Of a stretch of 64,000 bases of DNA, positions 11,062 to 25,160 are shown in pieces (within the stretch, counting starts at the first letter, position 1; each line of letters begins with the position of its first letter). The position numbers and the translations under genes are program-made. Under the pieces are notes generated by a model. The model ran no database searches. It saw nothing but the letters and a program-made list of their open reading frames with translations, and was not told the origin of the DNA. Source of the DNA: Glossina fuscipes (lineage: Eukaryota; Arthropoda; Insecta; Diptera; Glossinidae). The stretch lies in NCBI RefSeq assembly GCF_014805625.2, contig NW_023998415.1, positions 32,222,270-32,286,269 on the forward strand, read 5' to 3'.

Positions 11062-12717
11062 CTGGTGATTTTCCTCACAATCATCTCCTTGACGTCACCT
11101 GATGCAATTAGAGAAATTTGGTAATTTAAAAAAAAGAAGAACGAAAATTAGTTATGACCCGATGGCTCGTTAACTTAAGATAGTCACTTAATGTACACCG
11201 ATCACACGCAAAATGCGAACGATCATGCATTTCTGCTTTAATTAATGTCATCTTTATATAAGAATAGAAAATTTCCGAATGAGGTAAATCATTCCAAAAA
11301 CTCATCATTGTTGGTATATGACGTATTTCGAAAAGCTGGAATTTTTCAGATTCCTTTCTCTAATTTTCCATCAGAATTGTGCTATAGTGCATTAGTTTCT
11401 CGCCTCTGGCATCAGTTAACCCATATAATGTACAAAAGGACGTCAGGAGAGATTTAACAAAATTCCACGCTGTATTTGTAAAACCCAGCTTGCAGTCAGA
11501 GACCACGTATATATACATTATAAATATGCGCATGTATACATATATATACATACAAAAAATATGTATATATGATCCTTTCGCATGTGGTTGGCTTATCTGC
11601 AGATATAAAAGCTACTAAACACTGTTGAGAATCTCTCTCTCTTTCTCTCTCTCTATCTCTCTCTCCATGTCGCTATCTGCCATTATGTTCACTCTTTTGA
11701 TAAGGTTGAAAATCTCATCTCATTATTATACTTAGAAATTCAATTTAAATTTCATCCAAATATTTTTAACAACATATTGGGTTTACAGCTGTGATTATCT
11801 TAAAAAGCGTCCATTAGAAAGGAAAGTAAAATTTTTGCAATTACGTTTACTTTCTTCATATACCATTCACGTGCCATATTGGTGGCGTTTGTTCGTAATC
11901 TATTTACATATATACATATATAAAAAAAAAAGAAAAAAAAAAAACCGATGCATAAACATGTTGCATTTAAACGGCCGAAATGCAAGTTTTGCCTAAAGGA
12001 GAAAATAATTTTTTTATATTTTTTTTTTTGTAATTTTGCAGAAATAAATTTATATAATAATTAACACTTTGCCAATTAATGATTTCTTTTGTTTTAAATT
12101 TATTTATTTATACATTTTTTTTTGATTGTTTTATAAACACTAAGAGAGCAGCTGAAGAATGTTCGTAGCGTTTGTAATTTTGAAAGGAACTAAGAAAAGG
12201 ATTTCGTACGTGGAGTTGATTTGGCAAAATTCGCGTACACCTTTTGTTTGTTTATCTTGATACACATACACACACACACACACACAGTTTCAATTTGAAA
12301 GTGGAAAGAAGCCGCTTACAATAGTTGAGACAAATTTTGCGAAAAATTAAAGCATCTTACAATACAGCCTCGTATCATTCGTTAAGAGATTACGAACTGC
12401 ATAAGATATCAATGTGAAATTCATTATAACTATATTTTTAATGAATGATTTTAATCTTTTCACTTGTGTGTGTGTATGCGTGGGTATGTGTGTATTCTAT
12501 ATAACACAAAGGTCAAATTTGAATGTTTACCTGTTGGTGATGAATACCTCAGCTTAATTCTAAGGAAACTACAACTTTTGTTGTTTTTTTTTTTTTACTT
12601 TTGCTTTTAATTAATTTTGATTCTTACGCATAAAATTTAAATTTAATTTCTTTTCATTTTGAAATTATATCATTTCTTTTTTTGTTTTTCTTCGCAAGCA
12701 AATTTATTTAATATGAT

Positions 12718-12718
<1 letters not shown>

Positions 12719-12749
<31 letters not shown>
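12719..12749. repeat. 31-base poly(T) tract
   Basis: Uninterrupted T run. It produces a poly-Phe artefact frame on the plus strand. Length may be inaccurate in an assembly. Confidence 0.95.
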
Positions 12750-12752
<3 letters not shown>

Positions 12753-13227
12753 TATTTCTTGTAAATATATATGCGCATGTGCATGTAAACATTATGTTAA
12801 CATACAATAAAATCACAAATGTCTATCTTAGCGAGCGATCCGACATTGCTGTTTTACACTACTCACTTATGAGGCAACTGCAAGTATTGTTTTCGTTGCT
12901 CTATAGCTTGCGCGCAGACGTAAAAGCTTATGCGAATGTTAACATGCCGTCACAGTTACCACGCTGATTACTACTGTGATGAATGAAGTTTTACTACAGG
13001 TTAAAAATAAAAAAAAAACAATAAAAAGAAAAATGATAGGAGAATATAAAAAAATAAAAAAAACAACAATACAAACAAAAAAAAATTGCTCTATTTAGCT
13101 GCGGGTATTTGCTAAGTTTTGATGTTATTATTGTTACTACACTCGGGCAACTAAAATGTAGGTTTTCGAAAATCCCCCAAACAAAGAGGGTATGCCAGAA
13201 TATAATGCATATAATGCATAAGCGGGA

Positions 13228-13228
13228 C

Positions 13229-13265
<37 letters not shown>

Positions 13266-13320
13266 TATATGTATATATGCATATATATATATATATACAT
13301 ATATGCATATACAAAGATAT
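13228..13320. repeat. (TA)n compound microsatellite
   Basis: Alternating TA with interspersed CACA, TACATATATG and GCATAT units. Frames reading Tyr-Ile repeats on both strands arise from it. Confidence 0.9.
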
Positions 13321-15890
13321 ATAGGCAAACAATAGCATGTACATACATAATAGATGCCCATTCATGATCATGATGATAATGATTCAGTTTCACAATCGGA
13401 AATAAAATAATAATAAAATAAAACAATACTACAAGAAACTTTCATGTATATACATTTTTCAAAGCAAATCGCGAATACCCTACAGATAATTGATATTGTG
13501 CGTTAAGCAATTCGCAGCTTATTGGTGAAAATAGTTTAAAATAAAATGCAAGCACTTTTGTGATTTTACGATTCTTATTGAATTTGATGAGCGAATTAAT
13601 GTCTTTTGATAATAAATTTTTGACACTCGATGAATCGTATTATCGACTAGATGTCGAACGTACATTTAGGTCGAAATGGGAAAAATGCATGAATATTTTC
13701 TTTTATTTTGTTTCCAAGTATTTTTCACGTTCTACATTGCTACAGTTGATCACACTTAAACAATGAGGACAAACTGTCAAAATGTTTTTTATTTATTTAT
13801 TTTTTTTTTTATTTTTTTCTTTTATAATAATAAAGAAGTTATGTTTAGCTTAAGGCGAATCTTGCGTAGCGATTGAATTCCTTCCGCCATTCGCTGTGTG
13901 ATCAGGAATTGCCTGAGTTTTATGTTTTACATGATCGTCACACCTAACGTCTATCCACATTGCAGTGAGCTTAAAAACTTGCCTTTTGAATTGCGATAAT
14001 TTCCCAAATTTCTTCTTATCTCTTTTGATATTCTTCCGGCCATGAACTACAGATATGTAAAGAACAAAAATTTATTATTATCATTAGTTCAGATCGTTCG
14101 TATATTTACGAGATGGTGTGCACGATCATAAGGAACCGAAAACTTTTGAATTCGATATTCGTATGATGTCGATGAAAGCTGACGAAGTCGCAGAAAGCTC
14201 ACGAAGTCATTGGACATTTTAACGTAAGGTAAGGCAGTGAAATGAAGTGAGTCAGGTTCCTTTTAACGAAAATCTCTTTTTATATATAATTTTTTGTGTT
14301 GTTTTTACAATTCCTTTGTATTACACGCGAGTTTTGTGTGTTTTTTTTTGATTGTTTTCACCATTTCTTTGTGTTACAAGCGCGATGATATATTTTATAA
14401 ATTATATATAATAATAATAATAATAAAAAAAAAAAAAAAAAAATAAAGTACACAAACAAATAAAAATAATAATAATAAGAGATAAAAAAGTTAAGATAGT
14501 CTTTGCACACGTACTGCATGTTCACTTATTTGTTATTAAAAAGAAGCGGAGAAAAAAAGAAAAACTTTAATAACAACAACAGAGAATGAGTCAGAGAATA
14601 TGACACTTTGTGGCAATGACGAGACTTATGGTTAATACATAGAATAAAGATGAGTGTGAGCACGAGACGCAATATATAATCATAATTTCTTTAATACACG
14701 ACTCAATGTATATATAATCTCTTGCTGATAGACGATAAAGAGACAGACAAGTCCATAAGTAAATGATCATAAAGCATATAACGGTTGAGGAAAAAAAGGT
14801 ACAAGTTATAAGTATTTATGTCAAATCGTGGTTAATTACAATATTTATATATAACGTAACATAATATCAGACGTTTAATAATTTCATTGGATAGCAAAAA
14901 CCTTAATCACTTTTATTGAAGTTTCCCTTCAGTGCACATATTATATATTATGCCCATAGTTCATGGTGTTGTGTGCGAATTGAACTCAGATTGGTTTTTA
15001 GTGAAAGCCAACATTATATGGATGTGGTTTGTATGCTCACACCACCTCTTAAATTGGAAAATGGGATTTGAAAATCTTTTCTTTTTTTTTTAATAAGATA
15101 TCACTTATCATTTAAAGTTCAATCATGTTTTAATTGCTTAATTACTATCTACTAATTTGTTTACTTTCTTGTTTAATATTATTATACTTTAAATGGATAT
15201 TTTTTATTTATTTTTTTATTATTATTATTATTATTTCTTTTTTTTAATGTAGTACTCTTCGAAATGCATGCAGGAAAAGTGATAAGGTAGGTTACGCGGT
15301 CTGCCAACATATTAGGTTTATTATGACGTTTGCAACGTTTCAAAATATTCAGTGAGTTCACATTTTCCGAATGAATGAGTTCATGCGCCAGCCTATTGGC
15401 TGGCTACTTCAGCCGTTTATCAATTCAATCGTATGTCGATTTGTTCGTCTGTACATATCTCTGAGTATACCATGTGCGTAAATCTAACCGTTGTCCTTTC
15501 CATATAACCATATCAATATATGGATCTTTGAAATTACGTTTCATATATCAAGCTTGTATACGGTTGTATGATGTACTTTTGAATATAATTAAACATAAAA
15601 TACAAATCTCGATATTGAGTATACGTCGACCGTAATTTGATTATGTTCAACTACTGCTACACTCAATGAGTCTTATAGTGGACATCGGTGTAAATTTGTG
15701 TGAATTATTCATCAAATGCTTGCAAATGTTTTAGGAAATGTTATTACGGGTATAAGCGAATGTGAATATTACTTAAGGTGAATAGGCGTAAAAGACCACC
15801 AGCTTGACCACCACTGTGATGGTTGTATTTTTCTTTTATGTTCCCATCTTTCTCTGTTTCCTTTTGTTTCAAATTTTTGTTTCTTTTCAG

Positions 15891-16048
15891 AAAAACAACA
15901 GATTGAAACAACAATGGCATGAACGGATTCCGCTTGTAATCCGCTTCCGGATTACCGGACAAATGATGACAAACATTCTGAAAATCTTTAAAAACAGTGA
16001 ATAATTAATAAATGCGGATCACTAATAATGCTCTCATCAATGGCTATA
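15891..16048 (+). other. Splice-bounded candidate exon (non-coding or 5' leader)
   Basis: A strong pyrimidine tract of about 50 nt (15841-15890) ends in TTTTCAG. 158 nt later comes ATA|GTAAGTATT, a near-ideal donor. All three frames contain a stop inside, so it cannot be an ordinary internal coding exon. One frame from the acceptor gives about 37 codons and then TAA. Alternatively, an ATG near the end reads MLSSMAI up to the donor in phase 0, so it might be a 5' UTR exon that holds a start codon. No partner exon was identified. Confidence 0.3.
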
Positions 16049-18449
16049 GTAAGTATTCTTTTCACTCTTTGCGTTTCATGCGTGGAAGAACATTGAAAAT
16101 TTTAATTGAAATTTGTATGAAACGATCATGATGTTTATTGTGCCCATGTGTATGAAGCGTTCATTATGGAACTTTGATAAAAAAAAAAAAAAAAAAAAAA
16201 AACAACAAATAATTTATTATAATTATTATTATGATTATTATAATTAATTTAGCCAGAGAAATAAATTCCAAGACCAAAGGCTTAAAGCACAAACATCTAA
16301 AGGCTATCGGTTTTATTGCAGACTCTATCACAAATAAATAAAATTTGTATTATGAAGAGATTATTGTTTTCATTTCATCGCTATAACTAGTAGGATATGA
16401 AAAGTTGAAATGCCAATGCCAATGAAACTGGAACAAATGTCGCGACATTACGTTCGAAAGAAGCAAACATAAATAGAACATGCATCAAAGATAATTCTCT
16501 TCTTTTTTTTTTTTTTTCATTCTTTATAAATTTTAAACAAGAAGAAGATTGAAGAAGTGAAAATAAATGAAAGATTTCTTATATAATTGTTGAGATGATT
16601 TGTCCGTTTGTTCGTCTGTTTCCTGTTAGTATTCCGTGAAACTATGAAAACGATGATAGAAATTTCCAACGCTTTTTTTTTATTTATTTTTTTTAAGGCA
16701 ATTGAAGAGAGTAAGTTTTTGGACAATCTACTAAGCTATGTTCAAACATGTCGTATATTGAAGTAATCTGCCGATCTGTAATGAGCCGATTCGTCGATTA
16801 ACCCGTTTATAGTATATAATAAAACATATTATTATTTTCGATGCTTTTTTCTAATTTGAGGTGACACACGTATGCGACACATGGACTACAACATTCAATT
16901 TTTATTTGTAGCTTAACGTCACATATTTGTTTCCAACATGTTCCATCTTGGATGGACGTTTTTTTTTTTTGCCCCAGTGAGCAAACCATATGTTTGGCCG
17001 AAATTTGGTATGTGTAGAGATGTGTTTAGCGACTCGAAAAGGAGTCGAATTTTATAGATACTTTCGTTGCATGCCGAGCACCTAGACCTGATATGCTACG
17101 TACTGAAGAATTATTTAAATTTTCGACTTCAATTCGATACGAAATTACATGGCATAGCGGAATTAGCCCCCAAAGGATCATTTATTTGTATTAAATATAT
17201 CTGTTTAGTGCACGTATATTTTGACTTATATACGCCTATATATTTAATGTATATTTCCAGGAGTACATTTAGTTTAGTCATGATTGAGCTCAACATTTTC
17301 TTTTTTTTGATTATTAACTTTTTCCGCATATTTGATGGTAGAGGGAAAGCAATTTTTAAAACAAAAAAAAAAATGCATGAAAAATTTTTTGAAAATAAAA
17401 TTAGTTAACTAATTAGATTTCCTATGTACCGTTACGTAAAACTCTCTTCTTATTAGGTGCTATTTCCAATACTCCCTGTGTAAGCCTCGTGCCACTGGAT
17501 TATAAATAGTTTAACGGATTATTTACAAAATTGGTAGGGTTGCTTACAAAAAATTATATAGAAAGAAACTTCTCTATGGCAATTAGAGATCACATATCAC
17601 ATATCATAAAACAACTCAGTTGGTTTGCTTTTTATAAACCTTTCGAAACAAGTCGAGAACGCCATGTTTTGTTTGTACTGGAATTATTCCACATTTTGTT
17701 AAATTTTTCTTAACAAGCCAACTGTTATTAATTCGCACCTATATAACGCGTCATTATTCCATGAAGGAGTGACAATCATTATTTGCTTGCGTTAGGCAGT
17801 TTTTTATGTGAATCCATTTCGCCAATTACAAAATATTCATAACTATATTTAATGGTAATCTTTAATGATGAGCACAAAGATATCCGCCTAAGATTATGTT
17901 TATATTGTTACATATAAATGTATACATAGTTTGGAGATTGTACGCGTGCGTGTAGAAAATATGTACATCTTATTTATAGGGGGAAATGTATTAAAGAAAA
18001 GAGTTTTTCAACTTTCAAGTTAACCAAGTCTTGCTCTTTCTTATATACGTATATACGAGTGTGTGCAATTCAATGAAAATGAAGTGTTCATTTCTCTCAT
18101 ATGTGATTATTCAACGCAAGGGAAATTTATGTAATAAACAGATCAGAGATACGAAAGAAAACGTTATTCGGTTTGGGGCGCATTATGGACATCCATCATT
18201 TTAAACGGTTCGGTTCCTTAAGAGCGTTTAAAGTAAATTTCGGATCCTGTAAGTCATAAATTCTTGCTATAAACGATGACTTAAACAATTCGAATTTCTT
18301 ATATCGGCTAAGAATGTTACCCTATTTAAGAAAAAATTTGGCGTAAAACGATATAAAGTTCCGAATATAGCACGAGTAAGGCTTATTGCATTGTACATGT
18401 AACGCGTAATTGACATTTAAAAGTGATGCCGTAATGAAAGCATTATCCC
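16049..18449. other. Gene-poor AT-rich stretch
   Basis: No supported gene. Poly(A) at about 16181-16202, poly(T) near 16504 and 16961, and short AT-rich frames only. Confidence 0.55.
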
Positions 18450-19210
18450 TGTATTTGCATACATTCAGATATTCATATAAATATATTCATATATTCCTAT
18501 TATTAGACAATCATATGTTCAAACATTCATCATGCGTGCCATACATTTATATATTCATATTTTCATACATTCATATGCATATACCTGCATATTTTCATAT
18601 ATTCATAAATTGTTGCATCTAAACGTTCATAGATTTATACATTTTTATATTTATACATTCATATATTCATACGTTCATGTTCACAGGTTAATAAAAGCAT
18701 TCATTCATGATGCACTCATGCGTTCATGGATAGATTTACATATTCATATATTCATAGTTTTACATATTCACATATTCACTTATTCATATATTCACATATT
18801 CACTTATTCATATATTCACATATTCATATATTCATAGTTTTACATATTCATATATTCATAATTTTAGATTTTCATATGTTTCTATGTAATCAGGTACTTG
18901 TATATTAATGTAATGTATTTCTATAACAATATATTCATATATTGAAATATTGAGCATGCATATTATATATACATATTTATATATGAATTTATATTTCTAC
19001 ATTCATATATTCATACATATATACATTGATAATATTCACACATTAATAGAGACTTTCATTCGTATACTCATACATTGACGTACTCGTGCATTTACGGATT
19101 CATATATTCATCCGTTCATATGTTCACGCGTTCGTTCACTCATGTAATTCCCTATTCATATAGTCATACATTCATATATTCCTACAGTCATATATTGATG
19201 ACAGACGGGA
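18450..19210. repeat. Degenerate TTCATA-type minisatellite
   Basis: About 0.75 kb of imperfect tandem units built on TTCATATATTCATA and TTCACATATTCA, with a denser core at about 18725-18870. It creates frames of Ser-Tyr-Ile-His repeats that are not genes. Some units differ by single bases, which implies old age or a loose repeat register. Confidence 0.8.
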
Positions 19211-22200
19211 TTGAAGACTTTATGACAGACTTTTATCAAGTATCAGTTCAGTTTGTAATACTCTGATGTCATCGTTGTACATTCGTATAGAGTTTGATTT
19301 TACTGAATGGTTGGAGCATGATTTTAAAGAATTTCTATGCAATTTTTTATACGCAATATATGGCAAACAACATGATGAAGTTAACATGTTCACCGATATA
19401 TGAGCCATAATGTGCAAACATTATTTGTTTATATAAGCGGTATATTGAAGTTATCTATGTCCGCTTCCTAGTTACCGCACACCAGATATTTATTTTATGT
19501 TTCTTTTTTATATGCTACCAAAGATAATATTTATCAAGTGCTTTTCTTTCGAGATTTATATAATTATTGTTATAATATTATATCAAATAGGAAAAAAATT
19601 TGTATTAAACTTACAAAATTTACTTTCAAGATGTGTCAGTAGAAGACTTAATACTCGAATCTAAAGCAAAAGATTTGTGGTCGTGGTGATGGATAATGCA
19701 AAGTTATATTAAATTATGTCTACCTTTGTACGCCCGCTACAGCACAATTACTTTAAGATCTATCAATTTTAAATGACTTTAGATTTCGTAACGACTTAGT
19801 AACCATTCATATCTTCATCTCTTATAAGAACATTCATAATAACGGAAAAATTATGATTAACAGTTGTTAGAGTGACGGAAGATATTGACTTGGTACAATT
19901 ATTTACTGACACCATATCAATCGCGTAATTTAAATAAAATTCACATATACCCCTCAATTCTCTTAAGCACAATGCTTTCCAATTTTTATATATTGCCGTA
20001 AGACAATGAGTATTCTGGATCTATCTGATTATCGAGTATAAGTTTTTTCCCTTGAATTTTGCTTCTACTTTGAAAATTTGCCACAAGTCACATCTACGCA
20101 AGCTAAAGTCATTTGGTAGAAATTGTTTTGCTTAACTTTTATTACATTATAAGATAAGAGTATCTCAGTAAAACATCGATAAGAGTGTCATGCGTTCTCG
20201 AAACGAGAAAATGTGAGTTTACGAAAACCATATAAAACGCATATAAAATATATTCATAGCAACGGCTATGTGTATGTTATTTACGAGCGAAAACGTTTTG
20301 AAGAGAAGACGAAAACAGGCAACTCATCAGCTCGGACTATCCAATCACGTCAAACGAATATATACACAACGTTTTATGTATTCGTTATAGAACAAATCGT
20401 TGACAACTCAAATACGTACCTTAGAATTGGGAAAGGCTTCCGTTCTGACCGGTCTGACCGTTAATTTTACTCTGGAATTGCTTGTACCAGTAAGGATAAA
20501 GTCTTTTGTGGGCGTATAAATAAATGTTGGTCATATATTTTTTAGAAAAGTTTTAGACGTTCCTCGTAAATGTTTGGTTCGCATTTCAAAGCAATTTTCT
20601 TTATAGATTAGGAAGCATAAAAGATTGAGTAACAATGGAAAACGTGCACGTTACATTTAGCCGTCAAAAAAAAGATGAATGAAAAGAGGAAAATTATAGC
20701 GTTCAATGGGATTGGTATTCAATATTTGCCATTGTTATATGCTACGTTCTCGAACGCTTATTTTCCTTTTCTTGCAGACACGTATATCGACATATGCAGA
20801 CGCTCAAGCACAAGCGTTGCGTGTATACGCAGGCATGCAAGACTCGTTTTCGTTTATATCATTTACGTGGATGTTGTGATGTATGCTATCCTATACAAGA
20901 CTTATACATTGCCTTGCACAGCATTATTCACTGATGTTTTCAAAACGTGAATGCTTGCATGATAGTGTGGTGTGAATGCCAGCCTAAATTCCTTCATTTT
21001 CCTTCAGCTTATTAAGGCATCTATCGAGTTTACGGATACCATCTCATATTCGAATATTCTAATAGAATCCTGCACTGATTAATCTTGAACTTTTTTCTTA
21101 TTCGTTCTTTCAAAATTAAAAAATACACCTTCATACACTTTCATACTTCATATATTCAGTTCTTTCATTCTACAAAATGAATATGCAAGCATTATCAAAA
21201 TTATTATTCATTTCATCTTCTTTCTGTTGGATTGACTTGTGATGTTTGACGAGCAATTATTAACGCTTTGGTATGGAAACAACAACTAACTGGAGCACGT
21301 TTTGGTTTTTCGGACTTTTTCGGACTCGCCCGAAGTGATATAAAGTAAACATGTGGATATCTGATAAAACAAAGAGAGAAATGTAAATTTCTTGAAATAA
21401 TGACAAAACATCAATACATGGATAGATTTTTCATCTTCCATACGTTAAAGCGGCATTTTCGTCGCACTCTCTATTGAACACGCAGTACAAATGCACGCTC
21501 AATACAGGAGCCAGTTTACAGAACTCAATATTGAATATGTACTCGATACGACAGTCATTTATGTTTTGGTTTCGCTTTAGTCGCTTTATTTAGTACCTAT
21601 CGTACATCTGATCATTTTCCGCCAACAAAAGCACATGTTCGTACTTCTATACTTTCTATTTATTTATTTATTTCTTTATTTTTTTCAATTTATTATTATT
21701 GTTGTTCTTGTATTTATATTAACTTTTTCGCTTATGGTTCCATTTTTTGCTTATGACATCACTTTCCGCTTTTGATTTTACTCTTTGGCCTACGAATCCT
21801 GTCGGCCAGTTCAGAACTCAAAGACCCCTATTCACTTGGCCATTGCGATAGCATATTTGATGTCATTCTCTTTGTCACGAATACGTGTTACAGGTCGATG
21901 TTGAAATTTTCACCAGCTTTTCTTCTACATCATACATACAAATTACAGTTTATATTTTATCGGTATTTTACGTTTGTGCGGGTGTATGTAATACCAAAAA
22001 AAATTTTGTTATTTTTTAGTAAAGTAGTAGTCGATCTGGAATCATTTTCTAAATCGATTCTAGCGTTTTTATCTATCTATCCATTTGATGTCTATATGTG
22101 CACACTCGCGTTTTATGCCCTGAGACCGGATAGGCTGTTCGCATGAAACCTACTTTGGAAAAATTGCCTTTTTTTATATTTCTCGAAAGAAATCGGCAAA

Positions 22201-24496
22201 AACTACTACCTGACCTATACAGGTGCTTACATGGTATTAATCCCGATATGTTAACAAATTTCAAGTTTTATCATTTTACGATAGAAATTGATTCAACAGA
22301 AATTAGTGAGCATATAAATCCACTGGAGTAAGCTTGAATCATATAGGTCTATTTGTTAGACCTCTTTCTAAATGAGCCTAGTTGTGAAAGTATGCCTTTA
22401 TTACGGATAATTTTGGATATCTTTTCCGCGGATTTTTTAATAAAATTGAACGGTGGCTAAGTAAATAAGTAAAACTCGAGCTATTCAAAACTTAAAAGGG
22501 ACTTGCATAACTTACACTTACACTGTTATGTAATGCTTAGAGATGTTATTTTCCGCCGTAGGGCAATCATAATTTTGTTCATTATGCTGTCGTACTCGTT
22601 ACGTTTTCTCTTATAAAACACTGGCAACTTATCCAAACTACCCTGAAGCCTAAAGTCAAGTTTTTATCTTAACTAGTTAACTAGTCATGCATGATATTAT
22701 ATTTTGCCGACAAGAACGTCTATAAGCAAAATATATTTCAAATTTTTGATCATAGGGCTCGCAAGTAAGAAGAAGAAGAAGAAAACAAAAATATATTGTT
22801 ACAAATTATTCAAAATAAGTAAAGTGCAGATATACATATGTAGAAAATGCTTTCCGGTGACCGGGACCATAATAATCAAAGCAACACAATGTTTTAATTA
22901 AGCACAAATTCATTCTTATTGTTTCTATACCGTACACCACTTATAGTGTAAGGCATATTAAATTTATGCAGATGCATGTGAAATACATAGAGAGATTAAG
23001 ATAATCATTCTCGTACTATACCGATGGATTCATAATCACATTTCCTTCTTTCTTTCTCTATCCGTCTGATATTCGACCAATTTTCTGAATGTTGCAAGTG
23101 ACGTGCTTTGATCCAACAACGAATCCTATTGAAAATTAAATTGCATTATACCATTTTTACGGTGACTCTCGCGATAAAACGCCTTCTTTTAAAGCAATCG
23201 TTACATGAAGAAATTCGAAATTCTCAGAATTTCTGGACAAAGTTCGCCGATTAATAGTACTTCAGTCTATTAAGTTTCTGTCAAGCATTTGGATCGAAGG
23301 GAACAATATTTTTAATCTTCTTCTTCTTCTATGGCAAAAACATTCAAAAATTTACTGACGAACGCTGGAACGTGAAAAATATCACATTACTTGCAAATAA
23401 ATGAAGACTTGTATTAAACGAAGCTATGCAGGGTATTTAATGATCGACTCTGTCCGCCTATAATGTTTGTACTTTTTTGTGCTTAATCAAATTCAAATTA
23501 ATTTCACGCGGTAAAGCGAATGCATACAAATGGGTCAGTGAATAGTGTCAAACGTACAGTTAACTATCTAACTGACGATTTGGTTAGTTGGTTAACTTTT
23601 TCTTTAACGTTCAATTTCGTCACATTTATCGTCAGAATGCAGCTGTTTAGTTGTTGTTTGCTTTTCGTTGGTAAACTGTTGACTGCCTTTTCATTGCTAA
23701 GCATTACCTTTTTTTGTTAATTTGTCTTTTGGTGCTTTTTTTTATAATTTATTGTGGTCTTATTTTTACGCTTTGTAAGTAAATGTATACTCGAGGCACA
23801 TAAGTTTTGTTACTCTGCTTACATAAGTGTCTTTCTAATTAGCGTGAGAATTGAAGTCAATTAAGTAATGTCCGTCTGTCCATCGGTTTTATCGTTTGCT
23901 TGGTTGCTTGCGTGCTAACGGAACTAAGAACCTATGAAAAGTTAAAACAGATAATTAGAACGCATAGATAAATACACATATACACGCTTATGCATAATGA
24001 CTGTTCGTAACAATTTTTTTGATGCACAACGAATGCTGTTGCACTGTAAGCCGCAATTACACGTAAAATGGAAAGAAAAGTGTTCATACGATATATTTTC
24101 GTATGTAGTACATACCAATAGATAGATTAGATATGCAGATAGTGACTATAATGGGCTAGCTAACGATCGTCCCATAGCGGTGAAAGTCCTAAGTAAAAAT
24201 ACATTTTAATGCGTTACAAGTTTGAACTTCGGCTTTAGGTACATTATTCTTAATGCAAAACGACACACATACACGTACGTGCAGACGACTATGAACATAT
24301 ATTAGTGTTCACTCAGGTATGGAAACGTATGTAATGCATATGCGGTATGTAGTACCACGGTGCACAATGGTTCGTACCTTTGCATAGATATTTATTAAGT
24401 CAAAAATTTGCCAAAGAATGATTATAAAAGCGATCGAAAGATTGGCAAAGCGTCAAATAAGCCTAACACAATATATTGATATTTAATTTAGGTGAC

Positions 24497-24538
<42 letters not shown>

Positions 24539-24640
24539 GTATATTATTGACTTATTTGTTTTATTTTAACGCTGAAACTATTCACGTACTTCTAACGTTA
24601 TGGGTCACTTTACCCCACCCCCCAAAGATAGATGCAATTT
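19211..24640. other. Gene-poor AT-rich stretch
   Basis: No supported gene. The longest frame (about 124 codons, from 21772) is hydrophobic and AT-driven, starts at a non-ATG codon, and has no recognisable domain. A TCCGTCTGTCCATCGG motif near 23870 may be a tiny relic of a DINE-1-like repeat. A (TA)n tract lies at 24497-24534. Confidence 0.5.
24497..24534. repeat. (TA)n microsatellite
   Basis: About 19 uninterrupted TA units just upstream of the inverted-repeat element. Confidence 0.95.
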
Positions 24641-24644
24641 GTCC

Positions 24645-25160
24645 ATATATCTATTTTTTGGACTATTTTCGCCTATAACTTTCGATACCGTAAAGGTATA
24701 ACCAAACATCTGCTACCTACGTGTGTTACGTTAAAATCGCCTGCATATTCAGGTAAAAAACACACATAACGATAAAATTTTAATTTTCTTTACTATTAAT
24801 TTTTTATTTATTTGCAAGCGGATGGTGCTAAGATGCATTAGAATAAATTGGAAATAAGTTGGCATGAAAAGTTTGTCGTCAATTCTGAACGAAGTAATAA
24901 CCGTACCTATTGTGTCCATTTTGGACTGGCGAATACTTAGCAAGCAAATTTTTACATATATCTTTACAGTATCGAAAGTTATAGATAAAACTATGGAGAC
25001 AATTCGGCGTTGTTCCCGAAGTTGTTGCACTTTCAGTTTCCATATTACAGGCGTGCACCTAACAGTTCACGATCATTTTTTAACTTTGTATTACGGCAAA
25101 GTTCACGTTCCCAAGTCGCCGGTATCTCGAAAACTAGACCACGTAGGCAAAAACTGATTG
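24645..25160. mobile_element. Small inverted-repeat element, unclassified
   Basis: Two facing segments match as an inverted repeat: 24665-24700 and 24957-24992, about 30 of 36 bases complementary, sharing a TATCGAAAGTTATAG core. The match resumes more loosely outward after a gap (ATGGACAAATTGC against ATGGAGACAATTCGGC). This is the architecture of a small non-autonomous DNA element or a folded-back repeat. The right flank to about 25160 (containing GGTATCTCGAAAACTAGAC) looks like part of the same repeat family, but that is judgement. No transposase was seen. Confidence 0.4.

Larger units (their letters stand above)
11062..15890. other. Gene-poor stretch with simple repeats
   Basis: No supported gene. 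Visible content: a CT-rich run near 11633-11665, a (CA)n run at 12269-12286, a 31-base poly(T) at 12719-12749, a (TA)n/(CA)n compound tract at 13228-13320, and several poly(A) runs near 14426. The longest frames here are made of Phe, Tyr and Ile codons from these repeats and are not genes. Confidence 0.6.

Noticed and set aside
13109..13426. Several overlapping Tyr/Ile-rich frames on both strands
   Set aside because: They are translations of a (TA)n/(CA)n microsatellite.
21772..22146. 124-codon hydrophobic frame
   Set aside because: It starts at a non-ATG codon, is rich in Phe, Leu and Tyr from AT-rich DNA, and has no recognisable family.
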